Notes: generated from the sequence alone by a model not told the origin. DNA of 64,000 nt from SYOC01 sp964441775 (GCA_964441775.1 CAYTVL010000005.1:1-64000); one strand, 5' to 3'. Counted from the first letter of the stretch, positions 16,094-25,237 are shown. Made by a program: numbers and translations.

Positions 16094-16349
16094 GGGTCCT
16101 CCTTTGTTCCTCCTCACGGCACAGTGGGCAGAGATGCGGAGGCGCACCGAGAAGATGCCTACTCTTGCCAGACGAGGAGTGGGTTACGCACCAGACTATG
16201 TAGGAACCCCATAGGCCCCACCACCACCAGGGAATATTGGTAAGCGTATGGTCTAAGGTTGGGGAAATCCCCCCCGCCGCGATGGAAAACGCCAGGTAAG
16301 TGAGAATAATGAAACCGCTAGAAAAATAGAGAAAAACGAAAAGCAGCAC
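16086..16349 (-). CDS. Small membrane protein, paralogue C with Cys pair tail
   Basis: An 87-residue protein starting at GTG 16349 after an AAAGGGA site. Two hydrophobic segments flank a striking PWWWWGLWG turn. The first segment (FVFLYFSSGFIILTYLAF) follows the same pattern as paralogues A and B. The C-terminal tail carries a CPLC pair and may bind metal. It is the first gene of the six-gene operon. The 407 nt upstream (16350-16756), up to the divergent Sel1 gene, contain no gene and no promoter I can defend. Confidence 0.6.
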   Translation of the reverse strand: MLLFVFLYFSSGFIILTYLAFSIAAGGISPTLDHTLTNIPWWWWGLWGSYIVWCVTHSSSGKSRHLLGAPPHLCPLCREEEQRRTHD

Positions 16350-16756
16350 GGTGTCCCTTTCTTTTCTCTAGTGTCAAGATTCGGGATACAAGGCAGGAAA
16401 CATGCCACCAGGGGACGACCAATCGCTTTCGGGAAATGTCAGGCTATTTCGCGCTGTATGGCACGACTCTTTGAGTTCTACTTTGTTGTCTAGATTCCTT
16501 CACCGATAGGAATCGGGCGGCAGAGTCAGGGCTTTTTTGTTCCATTCCCGAAAAGCGGCAGAGGGGTCTGCTACAGAATGTTGGGGCGTTCACAGTGTGA
16601 CAGCCGCAATTGTAGCCTACTCACAAGGCAAAGATAGAATTCTAACTGTATTCTCGACCTCAAGTTGAAAGGACATAATCAGTCGCCCCTCTTTTGCATG
16701 TTCTCCTTTGTGAGTCGGTAGTGTTTCACTCATGTAAATAAAAGGAGAGGGTAAGT

Positions 16757-17473
16757 ATGTCACTGATACGTCTTGCCGTTCTTATCCTGTTGGTGATTGT
16801 ACAGAAAGCAACAGTTTGGGGAGACAACTTCAGGTGGACTTGCGGTGAACAACCTGCCAGTAAGTGTGCCCGCTTATTAGACCCGATAAGGGAGCAGGCT
16901 GAGCATGGAGATCCTGATGAGCAGCGGTTTCTGGGCATAGTGTATCAAGAGGGGTGGGCTGTCCTATGGGGTGTCCCACAGGATGCTATGGAGGCAGCGA
17001 AGTGGTTCCGGAAAGCCGCCGAGCAAGGGGATGACTACTCACAGAGGCAGCTCGGGGAACTGTACGAGAAAGGGCAGGGTGTCCCACAAGATTATATTGA
17101 GGCGGTGAAGTGGTACCGCAAAGTCGCTGAAAAGAGCTATTCCGATGCGATGTTTTATATGGGCTGCGCATACGAGAGTGGACGCGGCGTTCCGCAAGAC
17201 TACGCCGAGGCGGCAAGCTGGTATCGCAAGGCCGCTGCCCGGGGTAACACCGCTGCATTGAACAATCTGGGGGAAATGTACGAGTTCGGGAGAGGCATCC
17301 CACAGGACTACGTCCAAGCCCATAAGTGGTACAATTTAGCGGCAGCGAAGTTCCCCGGCCCTGACCGAGATAAAGCGGAAAAGAACCGTGAAGCTATTGC
17401 CGCCAAGATGACGCCTGCCCAGATTGCCGAAGCGCAAAAATTGGCACGAGAATGGCGGCCTGGGAAAGAATAA
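16757..17473 (+). CDS. Exported Sel1-repeat protein
   Basis: A 238-residue protein with a signal peptide (LAVLILLVIV core, likely cleavage near WGD) and an N-terminal Cys pair (CGEQPASKC). Four to five Sel1-like repeats of about 36 residues follow, with the pattern GVPQDYxEAxKWYRKAAExG. Sel1 repeats are alpha-solenoids for protein-protein contacts. The C-terminal helix resembles the end of other periplasmic Sel1 proteins (KMTPAQIAEAQKLAREW). AAAGGAGAGGG precedes the ATG. It is divergent from the small membrane-protein operon; a periplasmic scaffold for those proteins is possible but unproven. Confidence 0.85.
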   Translation: MSLIRLAVLILLVIVQKATVWGDNFRWTCGEQPASKCARLLDPIREQAEHGDPDEQRFLGIVYQEGWAVLWGVPQDAMEAAKWFRKAAEQGDDYSQRQLGELYEKGQGVPQDYIEAVKWYRKVAEKSYSDAMFYMGCAYESGRGVPQDYAEAASWYRKAAARGNTAALNNLGEMYEFGRGIPQDYVQAHKWYNLAAAKFPGPDRDKAEKNREAIAAKMTPAQIAEAQKLAREWRPGKE

Positions 17474-17639
17474 CAGGCGGCTTTGTCCCGAGTGACCGTT
17501 TCGCCTGACCTTCTCCCTGAGGTTTCCTTGAGTCCAGCACGCCGGGGCGTCTTACGTCTTGCTGTCATGCGCTTTCTTCTTGTGGTAGCTCTTCAGCCGA
17601 CTTTCCCGGTACGCTTCCGAGTTACGGACTCAAAGTCCG

Positions 17640-18023
17640 TCAAATTTGCGCGAACTTTGACTGTTCTTGGGCCTCTTCGAGCCGTTCATCGATCTCAAAA
17701 CGCTGAGTAGGAGAAGTCGGCGTTGTGCTCGGCGACTCTCCAGAGTTCATCAGAAGAGCGACGTTGCGTTCGCCAGCAATCCGCACGAGCCGATTCCGTA
17801 CCACTGGGTCATGTGTCACGAAGGTGACAAGATGGAGCAACTGCTCTTCTTGTAGGCTCAAGATAAGCCCATCCAGAAATGACAATGAAGGCACGATGGT
17901 GCTCAAATCAAGCTCGACAGCCCCAGCCCGAATTTTCTCGGCCACCGCTTTCCCTGTTGCCTCCCCTCGGGGGCGTGTGAGCGTTGATGGAGTCAGCGTT
18001 GAGATATGAATCTTCCGCTCCAT
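17640..18023 (-). CDS. STAS-like (DUF4325-type) small protein
   Basis: A 127-residue protein with a STAS-like core: VELDLSTIVPSLSFLDGLIL strand-helix pattern and a second strand near the end of RNRLVRIAGERNVALL. ATG 18023 is chosen for its AAGGAGCG site. It sits 14 nt downstream of a GHKL ATPase gene. STAS-type proteins act as phosphorylatable or nucleotide-sensing partners of such ATPases in anti-sigma-like switches, so the two probably form a regulatory couple. The spacer 17474-17639 holds only a 7-bp hairpin right after the stop. Confidence 0.7.
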   Translation of the reverse strand: MERKIHISTLTPSTLTRPRGEATGKAVAEKIRAGAVELDLSTIVPSLSFLDGLILSLQEEQLLHLVTFVTHDPVVRNRLVRIAGERNVALLMNSGESPSTTPTSPTQRFEIDERLEEAQEQSKFAQI

Positions 18024-18037
18024 GATTCGCTCCTTAC

Positions 18038-18865
18038 TCAAGCGTCAGGCGCTTGAAACACTAATTCTACTTGAACGCCAGAAAGAGAAAACCCCATCGG
18101 ACCAGCCCGACGCTTCCCTTTGCTGGCGATCACATATTCATCGCCGGTCGCCAATCGCAGCTCTCCGTCAAGGGATTCCATCCCTTCGATGATAGCCGAG
18201 AACCCCGCACCGCCTTTTGGTTTGGTGCTCACCCCATACTGAAAGGCGGTCATGACGGCTTCCCTATGGGGCCGTCCCTGGAGATAGGCATAGGTTGGAT
18301 GCGAGGCAAGACGTGCACGAATCCCTTGACCGCAGTCGCCAATAGCGAGCGAAACAGTTCGGATTCTGGGGTAGTATTGCACCATAAACGCTGCCATCTG
18401 CTTCCCTGCGTGGTCAATAAAATTCTGCACCAGTTCTGCCACGACTTCTTCTATTGTATCCACTGGCAGCGTCCCAGCGTTAGCCGTAACCACTTGCCCA
18501 ACACGGTAAGCCAAATCTTCGGCGAGGTTCGGAGCGCTTCGGTCGAGGTCGATAATGTCATTAAGCGAGGTCAGATTAGGCCGCCATCGTTCATTTTCCC
18601 TGGCAACGAGGTCAGTGTTGAAATTAAAGCGCTCCCAAAACTGTTGGGTCGTTAGATAATCCCTGACACTTTGGTTCTGGGGGAGTCGCAGTGCAAAGCT
18701 TTTTCCCTGAGCATTGAAATAACGAAGAAACGTCCCCAAGTACAACAGCGCAAAAGGCGTCATAAACGTCACATCAGAGAGGTCTATGACAGGCTTCTCG
18801 TCTGCGAGCCTGACCGCTGTACACCGCTTCCCCACATTCCAAAATGAAAGATTCATAACGATCAA
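18038..18865 (-). CDS. STAS-GHKL ATPase regulatory protein
   Basis: A 275-residue protein. The first 90 residues resemble a STAS domain (PVIDLSDVTFMTPFALLYLG, a short sandwich then helix). Residues about 130-260 are a GHKL/HATPase fold with N box VVAELVQNFIDHA, G1 IGDCGQGI and G2 GGAGFSAI. It lacks a dimerisation/His domain, so it is closer to anti-sigma kinases than to sensor kinases. TTG 18865 overlaps the upstream zinc-finger stop (TTGA); ATG 18856 is an alternative start. It forms an operon with the STAS-like gene downstream and the zinc-finger gene upstream. Confidence 0.75.
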   Translation of the reverse strand: MIVMNLSFWNVGKRCTAVRLADEKPVIDLSDVTFMTPFALLYLGTFLRYFNAQGKSFALRLPQNQSVRDYLTTQQFWERFNFNTDLVARENERWRPNLTSLNDIIDLDRSAPNLAEDLAYRVGQVVTANAGTLPVDTIEEVVAELVQNFIDHAGKQMAAFMVQYYPRIRTVSLAIGDCGQGIRARLASHPTYAYLQGRPHREAVMTAFQYGVSTKPKGGAGFSAIIEGMESLDGELRLATGDEYVIASKGKRRAGPMGFSLSGVQVELVFQAPDA

Positions 18866-19104
18866 CGAAGGTCGGTCTTCGCCTCTGTCTGTTTCTCAGC
18901 GTGGTACTTTTCGACGCGAGCCTTACGGTACTGCTCCGCATGTTTCTCGTAATCTGCTTTTGCTTGACAGGCACGGCTACAATACTTTCTCTTCTTTACC
19001 CCTTCAAACTGTTTTCCACACACCGGACATGTTTTCTTTTCTAACCGTAAATGTCGGACAAAACTGACCGCCACTTCTTTCACTCGCTCCGTTCTCTTTG
19101 GCAT
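18862..19104 (-). CDS. Small CPVCG/CSRAC zinc-finger protein
   Basis: An 80-residue basic protein with a treble-clef-like zinc site (CPVCGKQFEG, then RKYCSRACQAK) followed by a long charged helix. ATG 19104 with a GAAGGAAAA site is the likely start; a TTG at 19125 is in frame. As the promoter-proximal gene of the zinc-finger/STAS-ATPase operon, it is a candidate regulator of the shared divergent promoter at 19124-19198. That role is inferred from position. Confidence 0.65.
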   Translation of the reverse strand: MPKRTERVKEVAVSFVRHLRLEKKTCPVCGKQFEGVKKRKYCSRACQAKADYEKHAEQYRKARVEKYHAEKQTEAKTDLR

Positions 19105-19123
19105 TGGTGTTTTCCTTCGGCTC

Positions 19124-19198
19124 AAGATAGCGAGCTGTCATTATTTGTCAAGTTACTCGTAAAATGTACTTGACATATTTGTCATGTTGATTTATATA
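19124..19198. promoter_or_regulatory. Divergent promoter pair with shared palindromic operator
   Basis: Plus strand: TTGACA at 19170-19175, 17-nt spacer, TATATA at 19193-19198, driving the SWIM/ArdC genes. Minus strand: TTGACA complementary to 19146-19151, 16-nt spacer, TATCTT complementary to 19124-19129, driving the zinc-finger/STAS-ATPase genes. Both -35 boxes lie inside an 8-bp inverted repeat (TGTCAAGT at 19146-19153, ACTTGACA at 19168-19175). A further TGACA-TATT-TGTCA palindrome lies at 19171-19184. One repressor could silence both operons. Confidence 0.75.
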
Positions 19199-19228
19199 TA
19201 AACATAACAACGCAAAGGAGGAGGTCAA

Positions 19229-19579
19229 ATGATCGCAACGCAAGTGCTGGCAAAAGTAGACGGGCAACGGCTGCAGAAAGCAGTCGCTGGGCTCGTTGCT
19301 GGCTCCTATACCATCGCCGTTACTGAACAGAGCGAGACAGAGCTACGGGGCTTTGTTGCGAATGGCGACGGCAAGCAGTACGGAGTAGTGCTCAGTGAAG
19401 ATCACACTTTCTGCTCGTGCCCTGACGCCATGTATCGCAAGGGCATTTGTAAACATGCCGTGGTCTTGGCGCTGTTTACCATTCGCAATCCACAACCCGA
19501 ACGAAAGGAGGAAACGGCAGAACAACCAGTGAATCTGAAACTGACCAAAGTCCGGAAGGGCTTCGGCTTCTCGGCATAA
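19229..19579 (+). CDS. SWIM zinc-finger protein
   Basis: A 116-residue protein with a SWIM motif CSCPDAMYRKGICKHAVVLA (CxC...CxH). SWIM domains bind nucleic acid or proteins, often with recombination partners. The first 60 residues form a predicted beta-rich lead (SYTIAVTEQSETELRGFVAN). A strong AAAGGAGGAGG site precedes the ATG and the near-consensus promoter lies 30 nt upstream. The ArdC gene follows 76 nt after its stop, without a clear terminator between them. Confidence 0.85.
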   Translation: MIATQVLAKVDGQRLQKAVAGLVAGSYTIAVTEQSETELRGFVANGDGKQYGVVLSEDHTFCSCPDAMYRKGICKHAVVLALFTIRNPQPERKEETAEQPVNLKLTKVRKGFGFSA

Positions 19580-19655
19580 AGAAGAGGGCTTGCGTAAGGT
19601 GCAACTTACTCAAGCCCCAACATTCACTCTTCACCCCTGCGAGGAGGAAAATGAG

Positions 19656-20519
19656 ATGAACGTTTATGAAATTATCACGCAACGGATTATGGAACAATTG
19701 GAACACGGCGCCGTCCCGTGGCAGCAACCCTGGAGCCACACGGCCAGCCTGCCTTGCAATCTGCTCAGTCAGAAAGCCTATCGGGGCATCAATGTGTGGA
19801 TGTTGGCGAGTGCAGGCTATTCTTCTCCCTACTGGCTCACCTATCGCCAAGCGCAAGAGATCGGCGGGCATGTCCGCAAGGGTGAACATGGCTCTCCTGT
19901 AGTGTTTTGGAAATTTCTTGACAGGCAAGAGGAACAGCAGGAGGAGGAGAGCGGGAAAAGGATTCCCGTGGCCCGTCTCTATACCGTCTTCAACATCCAG
20001 CAATGTGAACTGCCAGAACGATTGCAGCCCTTACTGAAGATCGACAACGCCGTAGGAGCCGATACGCATCAGCAGATTGACGCGTGTGAGCAGATCATGA
20101 CGACTATGCCCCAGCGACCCACCATTCAGCACGGGCAAGCCCGCGCTTATTACCGACCTTCAACCGATACCGTGAATATGCCTGCCCGTGGGCTCTTCGC
20201 CAAAGTAGAGCACTACTACTCAGTGCTCTTCCACGAACTAACCCACAGCACGGGGCACGATAGCCGCTTAGAGCGGGCTACACTGAGAGACCTGCTTGCA
20301 TTCGGCGATACGAACTACAGCAAAGAGGAACTGTGCGCGGAGATGGGCGCGGCGTACCTCTGCGGAGTGACTGGTATCGTCAACGAGACTGTGGATAACT
20401 CCGCAGCGTACATTCAGGGCTGGCTCAGTAGGCTCCGCAATGACAAACGCTTGCTGATACAAGCCGCAGCCCAAGCCCAAAAAGCGGCAGACTTCATTCT
20501 GGGAAAGGGAAAAGCGTAG
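19656..20519 (+). CDS. ardC: ArdC-like antirestriction protein
   Basis: A 287-residue protein of the ArdC/TraC-primase N-terminal type. An ssDNA-binding domain (YEIITQRIMEQLEHG, then PWQQPW and RGINVWML) is followed by a zincin metallopeptidase-like domain with HELTHSTGH at 193-201. A downstream glutamate in ELCAEMGAAYLCG probably acts as the third ligand. ArdC proteins protect incoming plasmid or element DNA against host restriction. ATG 19656 follows GAGGAGG; an earlier in-frame start at 19590 adds no conserved sequence. It is coexpressed with the SWIM protein and lies next to the integrase region. Confidence 0.9.
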   Translation: MNVYEIITQRIMEQLEHGAVPWQQPWSHTASLPCNLLSQKAYRGINVWMLASAGYSSPYWLTYRQAQEIGGHVRKGEHGSPVVFWKFLDRQEEQQEEESGKRIPVARLYTVFNIQQCELPERLQPLLKIDNAVGADTHQQIDACEQIMTTMPQRPTIQHGQARAYYRPSTDTVNMPARGLFAKVEHYYSVLFHELTHSTGHDSRLERATLRDLLAFGDTNYSKEELCAEMGAAYLCGVTGIVNETVDNSAAYIQGWLSRLRNDKRLLIQAAAQAQKAADFILGKGKA

Positions 20520-20687
20520 GACGTCTCGGGGCTTGAAGGAAAGGCCCAAGCCCTACCCTGTACGGCTAAGAAAGGAATCCTTCATGCAACCAAGCGTTCT
20601 GTGGATTTTGCGACAACGTGGCCCTCTTGGCTGACTGAAAAGGCAGAGAATTCTGAGCGTTCACCGTAAGCAGAAAAAGCGTGAGTT

Positions 20688-20759
20688 ATGGCGATCAAGG
20701 TGAGACAACTTAACGGTAAATGGTGGGCCTCCAGGGACCACTACGGAAAGGAAAGATAA
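20688..20759 (+). pseudogene. Fossil integrase N-terminus
   Basis: A 23-codon frame beginning MAIKVRQLNGKWWASRDHYG, which matches the usual first strand of another tyrosine-integrase type (MAxKVRxxNGxWWxxxxHxGKR). It ends in TAA 4 nt before the functional integrase ATG. It appears to be the leftover start of an earlier or replaced integrase. The rest of 20520-20763 shows no gene. Confidence 0.5.
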
Positions 20760-20763
20760 GGCT

Positions 20764-22026
<1,263 letters not shown>

Positions 22027-22038
22027 TCACGAAAAGAA

Positions 22039-22062
22039 AACGACACAGCGGGCTGTGTCGTT
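22039..22062 (-). terminator. Hairpin with U-rich tail between rluB and tRNA-fMet
   Basis: A perfect 10-bp stem (22039-22048 with 22053-22062) with a 4-nt loop. On the minus strand it is followed by TTTTCTTTT. It fits a terminator for rluB, but it also lies downstream of the tRNA promoter-like boxes, inside the tRNA leader. Confidence 0.65.
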
Positions 22063-22073
22063 GCAGGTGTGTA

Positions 22074-22102
22074 TGTATAACTATAGCCTGTCCGCAAGTC
22101 AA
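22074..22102 (-). promoter_or_regulatory. Promoter for tRNA-fMet
   Basis: Minus-strand TTGACT (22102-22097), 17-nt spacer, TATACA (22079-22074). Transcription would begin near 22067, about 40 nt before the mature tRNA 5' end. The -35 box overlaps the end of rluB. Confidence 0.65.
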
Positions 22103-22896
22103 GCCCGCAACGGAGCTCGCCGTTCCACTCCTCTTTCCATCCGCTTGAGGGCGCGCAGCTCGGGGACCGTTAACGACCGATAGGCTCCGGGTCGGAGGTC
22201 CGTCGTCAGTACGAGTGGACCAAACCGCACCCGGATCAGTTTTTCGACCGGATGCCCAATGGCCTCACACATGCGCCGGACTTCTCGGTTACGTCCTTCT
22301 TGCAAGGTAATTTCCAACCAAGCCTTGCGATAGGTAATGCGCAAGATTGCAACCGTCGCTGGCGAGGCAGTCACGCCGTTTTCTAATTGTACTCCATCTC
22401 GCAGCATTTGCAGCGCTTCAGGCGGCGGCGTTCCTTTCACTTTGACATGATAGGTGCGGAGAATCTGATAGCGGGGGTGTAGTAAGCGTTCGGTCAGCTC
22501 GCCATCGTTGGTCAACAAAAGCAAGCCCGAAGAATCATAGTCAAGGCGTCCAACCGGAAACACGCGCGTCCGCACGGTCTTGAGCAAGTCCCGCACCGTG
22601 GGCCGCCCTTCTGGATCTTTCAGGGTGCACACGACTCCGATGGGTTTATAGAGCATTAGATAGACAGGGGTTGGCGGCAAGGACAGCGGGCGACCATCGA
22701 CAAGGATACGATCATTCCGCAAATCCGCCATCGTCCCTAGGCGGGTAATCTTTTCCCCATTCACTTGCACCCGCCCCGCCAGAATCATCTGCTCCGCCGT
22801 CCGGCGCGAGGCCACTCCCGCTCGGCTCAACAACTTCTGTAAGCGTTCCGCTGGCGTCGAGTTCGATCTCACTGTAGGGGTTGCTTGTCGGCTCAT
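22099..22896 (-). CDS. rluB: 23S rRNA pseudouridine synthase, RluB/RsuA type
   Basis: A 265-residue RsuA/RluB-family pseudouridine synthase. An S4 RNA-binding domain (ERLQKLLSRAGVASRRTAEQ, residues about 17-75) is followed by the catalytic domain with GRLDYDSSGLLLLTNDG (catalytic Asp) and the late EGRNREVRRMCEAIGHPV motif. It modifies uridine in the 23S rRNA peptidyl-transferase region (position by homology). The start ATG 22896 has a GGAG site within scpB, and the S4 domain itself is encoded in the 185-nt overlap with scpB. Last gene of the M50-trpS-scpA-scpB-rluB block. Confidence 0.93.
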   Translation of the reverse strand: MSRQATPTVRSNSTPAERLQKLLSRAGVASRRTAEQMILAGRVQVNGEKITRLGTMADLRNDRILVDGRPLSLPPTPVYLMLYKPIGVVCTLKDPEGRPTVRDLLKTVRTRVFPVGRLDYDSSGLLLLTNDGELTERLLHPRYQILRTYHVKVKGTPPPEALQMLRDGVQLENGVTASPATVAILRITYRKAWLEITLQEGRNREVRRMCEAIGHPVEKLIRVRFGPLVLTTDLRPGAYRSLTVPELRALKRMERGVERRAPLRA

Positions 22897-23404
22897 GAAT
22901 CTCCGGTAAAGGCGGCAAACTGCTGAGGTCGCTCAGCCCAAAGAGTTCTAAAAATTGCGGCGTCGTGCCATACACCCACGGGCGCCCCGGCACGTCTTTG
23001 CGCCCCATGACGCGAATTAACTTTTTCGTCAGCAGGGAATTGAGCACCCCGTCGGCGTCAACGCCGCGCACGGCTTCAATCTCGATTTTGGTGAGAGGCT
23101 GACGGTAGGCAATGATCGCCAGCGTCTCCAGCGCCGCCCGGCTCAAACGGTTCGGTTTCTCGCGGATTAACGTCTTGACATAGTCAGCATAATCGGCAAC
23201 GGTCCGCAATTGATAGCCGCCTGCCACTTCGACCAGCGTGAGGCCGCGCCCCGGCGTTTCGTACTCTTCCTGTAACAACGCCATCGCTGGTTTGACTTCG
23301 GCTTGCGCCACGCCGATCACTTCCGCCAAGCGACGCAGAGCCACCGGAGCGCCGGACGCAAATAACAGGCTCTCGACAATCGGTTTGATTTCTTGAGGAG
23401 TCAT
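22712..23404 (-). CDS. scpB: Segregation and condensation protein B
   Basis: A 230-residue ScpB, the winged-helix subunit of the SMC-ScpAB condensin. Two winged-helix domains are visible (PIVESLLFASGAPVALRRLA, then ALETLAIIAYRQPLTKIEIE). The family core ends near FLELFGLSDLSSLPPLPEI at about residue 170. About 60 further residues are Gly/Ser/Asp/Glu-rich and unstructured in character, and they are encoded over the start of rluB in another frame. The ATG overlaps the scpA stop (ATGA). Confidence 0.93.
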   Translation of the reverse strand: MTPQEIKPIVESLLFASGAPVALRRLAEVIGVAQAEVKPAMALLQEEYETPGRGLTLVEVAGGYQLRTVADYADYVKTLIREKPNRLSRAALETLAIIAYRQPLTKIEIEAVRGVDADGVLNSLLTKKLIRVMGRKDVPGRPWVYGTTPQFLELFGLSDLSSLPPLPEIHEPTSNPYSEIELDASGTLTEVVEPSGSGLAPDGGADDSGGAGASEWGKDYPPRDDGGFAE

Positions 23405-24210
23405 AACTGCTCTAAAAATTCAGGCAGAGGCGCGTCCGCACTCACGGCCAACGCCAACGTAATCGGACCAAACTGCTCTTCTTGTCGCACGTGCACCATG
23501 CGAGTACGAACGAGTTCGAGCAAGCCAAGAAACGTCGTCAAAATTTGTAACCGCGTAGAGTCAACGAGAAAGAGTTCCGTGAACAACATCTCTGAACGCT
23601 CGCGTAGGCTATCAAGGATAAAACAGATACGGTCGCGCAGCGAGATTTGTTCGAGGATAACTTCATGCACCACTTCTGGCGCGGCCCGCTTGAGGATGTC
23701 TTGCAACGCATCGAGCAAGTCGCCCAGTGCAACATCGTAGACCACATCTTGTTCAATCTCGTGGTCGTCACGAGCTGGGTCGCGCACGAAGACATCCCGT
23801 TCCAGCAAGTCGCGATGGTTCAGCATTTCCGCCGCTTCTTTGAAACGTTGATATTCCAAGAGCTGCCGAACGAGTTCTGCGCGGGGATCTTCGCCTTCGT
23901 CCTCTTCCTGCTCCTCTTCACCGGGCAGCAACAGGCGCGACTTCAGGTGCAGCAGCGTCGCCGCCATCACCAGATATTCTCCCGCCACATCCAAGTCGAG
24001 CTGTTGGAGCAGCTCCAGATACCCCATGTACTGATTGGTGACCTTGGCGATCGGAATGTTCGAGAGGTCGACTTCTTCCTTTTTCACGAGATGAAGCAGG
24101 AGATCGAGCGGACCCTCAAAGACATCGAGCTTGACACGGTAGAAAAAGGGGCTCGTCATTTGCGGCTGAGGACTTGGGGCCCCAACGGACAACTCCACAC
24201 CGTTCTCCAT
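23401..24210 (-). CDS. scpA: Segregation and condensation protein A
   Basis: A 269-residue ScpA kleisin. The hallmark N-terminal VFEGPLDLLLHLVKKEEVDL is followed by YLVMAATLLHLKSRLLLPGEEEQ, an acidic linker, and a C-terminal winged helix (VTFLGLLELVRTRMVHVRQ-like). It bridges the SMC heads together with ScpB. A GAGGAGGAAGC site lies in the 12-nt gap after trpS. The first 22 residues are a short extension before the conserved domain. Confidence 0.94.
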   Translation of the reverse strand: MENGVELSVGAPSPQPQMTSPFFYRVKLDVFEGPLDLLLHLVKKEEVDLSNIPIAKVTNQYMGYLELLQQLDLDVAGEYLVMAATLLHLKSRLLLPGEEEQEEDEGEDPRAELVRQLLEYQRFKEAAEMLNHRDLLERDVFVRDPARDDHEIEQDVVYDVALGDLLDALQDILKRAAPEVVHEVILEQISLRDRICFILDSLRERSEMLFTELFLVDSTRLQILTTFLGLLELVRTRMVHVRQEEQFGPITLALAVSADAPLPEFLEQL

Positions 24211-24222
24211 GCCGCTTCCTCC

Positions 24223-25227
24223 TCACACACCGACGACTTCGCGTACGGCGGCCATTGTCTGCTGCGCGATCGCCTGAGCCTGGCGTCCGCCTTCGCGCAA
24301 CACGTCCTGCACGTCGTCACGATGGTTTTCCCAATACACTCGCTTCTCACGGAAGATCGCCAAGTCTGCGAGCACATGCTTGATCATTACCTTCTTACAA
24401 TCAAGACAGCCAATCTCCGCCGTGCGGCAACCACGACTGACATAGTCGATCTCTTCGGGGGTGCAATAGAGCCGATGGAGATTGAAAGCGGGACAGTCCG
24501 CTGGTTCTCCAGGGTCGCGGCGGCGCACTCGTCGGGGGTCAGTCATCATCTTCGAAAGCTTGGCGTCTACCTCTTCCGGTGGCTCCGACAGAATAACCGC
24601 GTTGCCATAGCTTTTGCTCATCTTGCGACCATCAACACCGGGAATCTTGGGAATTTCGGTCAGCAGCGGCTGTGGCTCAGGAAAAATTTCCTGATAAAGC
24701 GAGTTGAAGCGACGGGCGATCTCACGGGTGATCTCGATGTGCGGCACCTGGTCCACCCCGACCGGCACCCGTTGCGCTTTGTACATCAAAATATCCGCCG
24801 CTTGCAGCACCGGATAACCCAGGAGTCCATAGTTAATTTTGACAACTTCTGACTCATCATCCGATTGGATGAACCCCAACTCTCGCGCCTGTTCTTTCAC
24901 CGTGGGGTTGCGCATGAGCCAGGGCGTGGGGGTGATCATCGAGAAAAGCAGGTGCAGCTCGGCATGTTCTTTCACGTCGGACTGACGAAAGATAACGGAC
25001 TTCTGTGGATCGAGGCCAACACTGAGCCAATCAATCACCATCTCTTCCGTGCTCTCACGGATGGTAGCGGGGCTCACGTTACCAGTGGTCAGCGCGTGCC
25101 AATCCGCTACAAAGAAAAAGCAGCGATAATCAGTTTGGAGACGCACCCAGTTGGTCAAGGTGCCGTGCAAATGGCCAAGGTGCAGTTTTCCGGTTGGACG
25201 AAATCCACTCACGATCGTTTCGGGCAT
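24223..25227 (-). CDS. trpS: Tryptophanyl-tRNA synthetase
   Basis: A 334-residue class I aminoacyl-tRNA synthetase, normal length for bacterial TrpRS. The HIGH-type motif appears as PTGKLHLGHLHG and the KMSKS loop as GRKMSKSYGN. The Trp-binding region VADWHALTT and the GYPVLQAADIL helix are typical. It charges tRNA-Trp in the cytoplasm. It lies between the M50 protease gene (10 nt upstream) and scpA, a gene order seen in many bacteria. Confidence 0.96.
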   Translation of the reverse strand: MPETIVSGFRPTGKLHLGHLHGTLTNWVRLQTDYRCFFFVADWHALTTGNVSPATIRESTEEMVIDWLSVGLDPQKSVIFRQSDVKEHAELHLLFSMITPTPWLMRNPTVKEQARELGFIQSDDESEVVKINYGLLGYPVLQAADILMYKAQRVPVGVDQVPHIEITREIARRFNSLYQEIFPEPQPLLTEIPKIPGVDGRKMSKSYGNAVILSEPPEEVDAKLSKMMTDPRRVRRRDPGEPADCPAFNLHRLYCTPEEIDYVSRGCRTAEIGCLDCKKVMIKHVLADLAIFREKRVYWENHRDDVQDVLREGGRQAQAIAQQTMAAVREVVGV

Positions 25228-25237
25228 GAGGTGATCC

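Noticed and set aside
23647..24852. A 401-codon plus-strand frame over scpA and trpS.
   Set aside because: It is antisense to two clearly conserved genes and its translation has no coherent domain.
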